5,885 bases of DNA, taken from assembly GCA_016936035.1 (NCBI GenBank), contig JAFGPU010000380.1, forward strand, positions 1 to 5,885, in the 5' to 3' direction. The notes under the pieces were generated by a model. It was not told where the DNA came from. It ran no database searches and worked only from the letters and a program-made list of their open reading frames with translations. Below are positions 5,281 to 5,885 of this stretch, piece after piece. A program made the translations under genes and the position numbers. Position 1 is the stretch's first letter. Each line of letters opens with the position of its first letter. The stretch is from Acidimicrobiales bacterium (GTDB taxonomy: Bacteria > Actinomycetota > Acidimicrobiia > Acidimicrobiales > VFJN01).

Positions 5281-5885
5281 ATGGAGCTCGTCACCAAGAA
5301 GAAGCTGCACATCGTGTCCGGGCGCGCCAACCTCCCGCTGGCGGAAGAGATCGCCTCCGCGCTGGACGTGACGCTGGGCGAGGCCAACACCACCGACTTC
5401 GCGAACGGCGAGATCCACTGCCGCTTCGGCGAGTCGGTGCGGGGCATGGACGTGTTCATCGTCCAGAGCCACGGTGCCAGCGGCGCGATGTCGATCAACG
5501 ACACGATCTTCGAGCACCTGCAGATGGTCGACGCCGCCCGCCGAGCCTCGGCCAAGCGCATCACCGCAGTCATGCCCTTCTACGGCTACGGCCGGCAGGA
5601 CCGCAAGGCCGAGGGCCGCGAGCCCATCACCGCCAAGCTGGTGGCCAACATGTTCGCCGCCGCCGGCGCCGACCGGCTCATGTCGGTCGACCTGCACTCC
5701 GGCCAGATCCAGGGGTTCTTCGACGGGCCGTTCGACCACCTGGTGGCCATGCCCGTCCTGGTCGACTACATCAGCCGCAACATGGGCGACGACATCGTCG
5801 TGGTCTCGCCCGACGCCGGGCGGGTCAAGGTGGCCGAGCGCTACGCCAACGTGCTGCACGCCGACCTGGCCATCGTGCACAAGCG
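5281..5885 (+). CDS. prs: Ribose-phosphate pyrophosphokinase (PRPP synthetase), 3' end outside window
   Basis: Makes phosphoribosyl pyrophosphate from ribose-5-phosphate and ATP, the precursor of purines, pyrimidines, histidine, tryptophan and NAD. The window contains 201 codons of an expected 310-330. Family motifs are clear: FANGEIHCRF (40-49), the subunit/allosteric region VDAARRASAKRITAVMPFYG (83-102), RQDRK (105-109) of the ATP site, the metal and ATP site DLHSGQIQGFF (137-147), and VSPDAGRVKVAERYA (175-189), ending at the HKR that precedes the catalytic flexible loop. Catalytic residues visible so far are intact. The ATG is chosen for its good ribosome binding site and N-terminal match (KLHIVSGRANLPLAEEIA). 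The gene has its own probable promoter within glmU and may also be read through from glmU. Identity is secure. Confidence 0.97.
   Translation, partial: MELVTKKKLHIVSGRANLPLAEEIASALDVTLGEANTTDFANGEIHCRFGESVRGMDVFIVQSHGASGAMSINDTIFEHLQMVDAARRASAKRITAVMPFYGYGRQDRKAEGREPITAKLVANMFAAAGADRLMSVDLHSGQIQGFFDGPFDHLVAMPVLVDYISRNMGDDIVVVSPDAGRVKVAERYANVLHADLAIVHK

Noticed and set aside
3536..5371. A 611-codon plus-strand frame spanning the phosphatase and glmU in another frame
   Set aside because: The product is mostly Arg, Ala and Gly, with no start signal, and both real genes in the other frames have conserved catalytic motifs.
3144..5573. An 809-codon open frame on the minus strand covering the phosphatase, glmU and part of prs
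   Set aside because: It lies opposite three well-supported genes. Its product is rich in Gly, Arg, His, Asp and Val without recognisable domains. Long antisense frames are expected in DNA with G/C-biased third positions.

Overview
The window comes from a very GC-rich genome with strong G/C third-position bias, frequent GTG starts and 4-nt GTGA gene overlaps. This fits a high-GC actinobacterium. The mix of Tad-type genes, a HisN-like phosphatase and a glmU-prs pair suggests a lineage such as Acidimicrobiia, but that placement is an inference. All nine recognisable genes lie on the + strand and there is almost no unused DNA. The longest gap between genes is about 70 bases.

Bases 1-3259 hold the distal part of a Tad/Flp (type IVb) pilus operon. 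In order they encode a TadB-like inner-membrane platform protein (5' end outside the window), a TadC-like platform protein, a small Flp-like pilin, two TadE-like minor pilins and a TadG-like membrane protein. Most junctions overlap (GTGA at 771, 2358 and 2804; TGATG at 1931), which points to translational coupling. The exception is the pilin, which has its own AAGGAG ribosome binding site. The secretion ATPase (TadA) and prepilin peptidase are not visible and would be expected upstream or elsewhere.

Bases 3294-4076 encode an inositol-monophosphatase-family enzyme resembling actinobacterial HisN (histidinol-phosphatase). Its metal-binding residues are intact, but its main signature reads DGIDGT instead of DPIDGT. 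A short GC-rich spacer follows.

Bases 4146-5243 encode a GlmU-type uridylyltransferase, followed 37 nt later by the 5' part of prs (PRPP synthetase, cut by the window end). The glmU-prs adjacency is known from other Gram-positive bacteria. The most unusual point in the window is that this GlmU has a complete pyrophosphorylase domain but stops at 365 residues. It lacks the catalytic part of the acetyltransferase domain, and no remnant fits before prs. Its last codons run into a probable prs promoter.

I found no RNA gene, CRISPR array, insertion sequence or defence module. The window mixes a surface-appendage operon with housekeeping metabolism. I do not see evidence for a wholly new system; the points of interest are the shortened GlmU and the atypical pilin.
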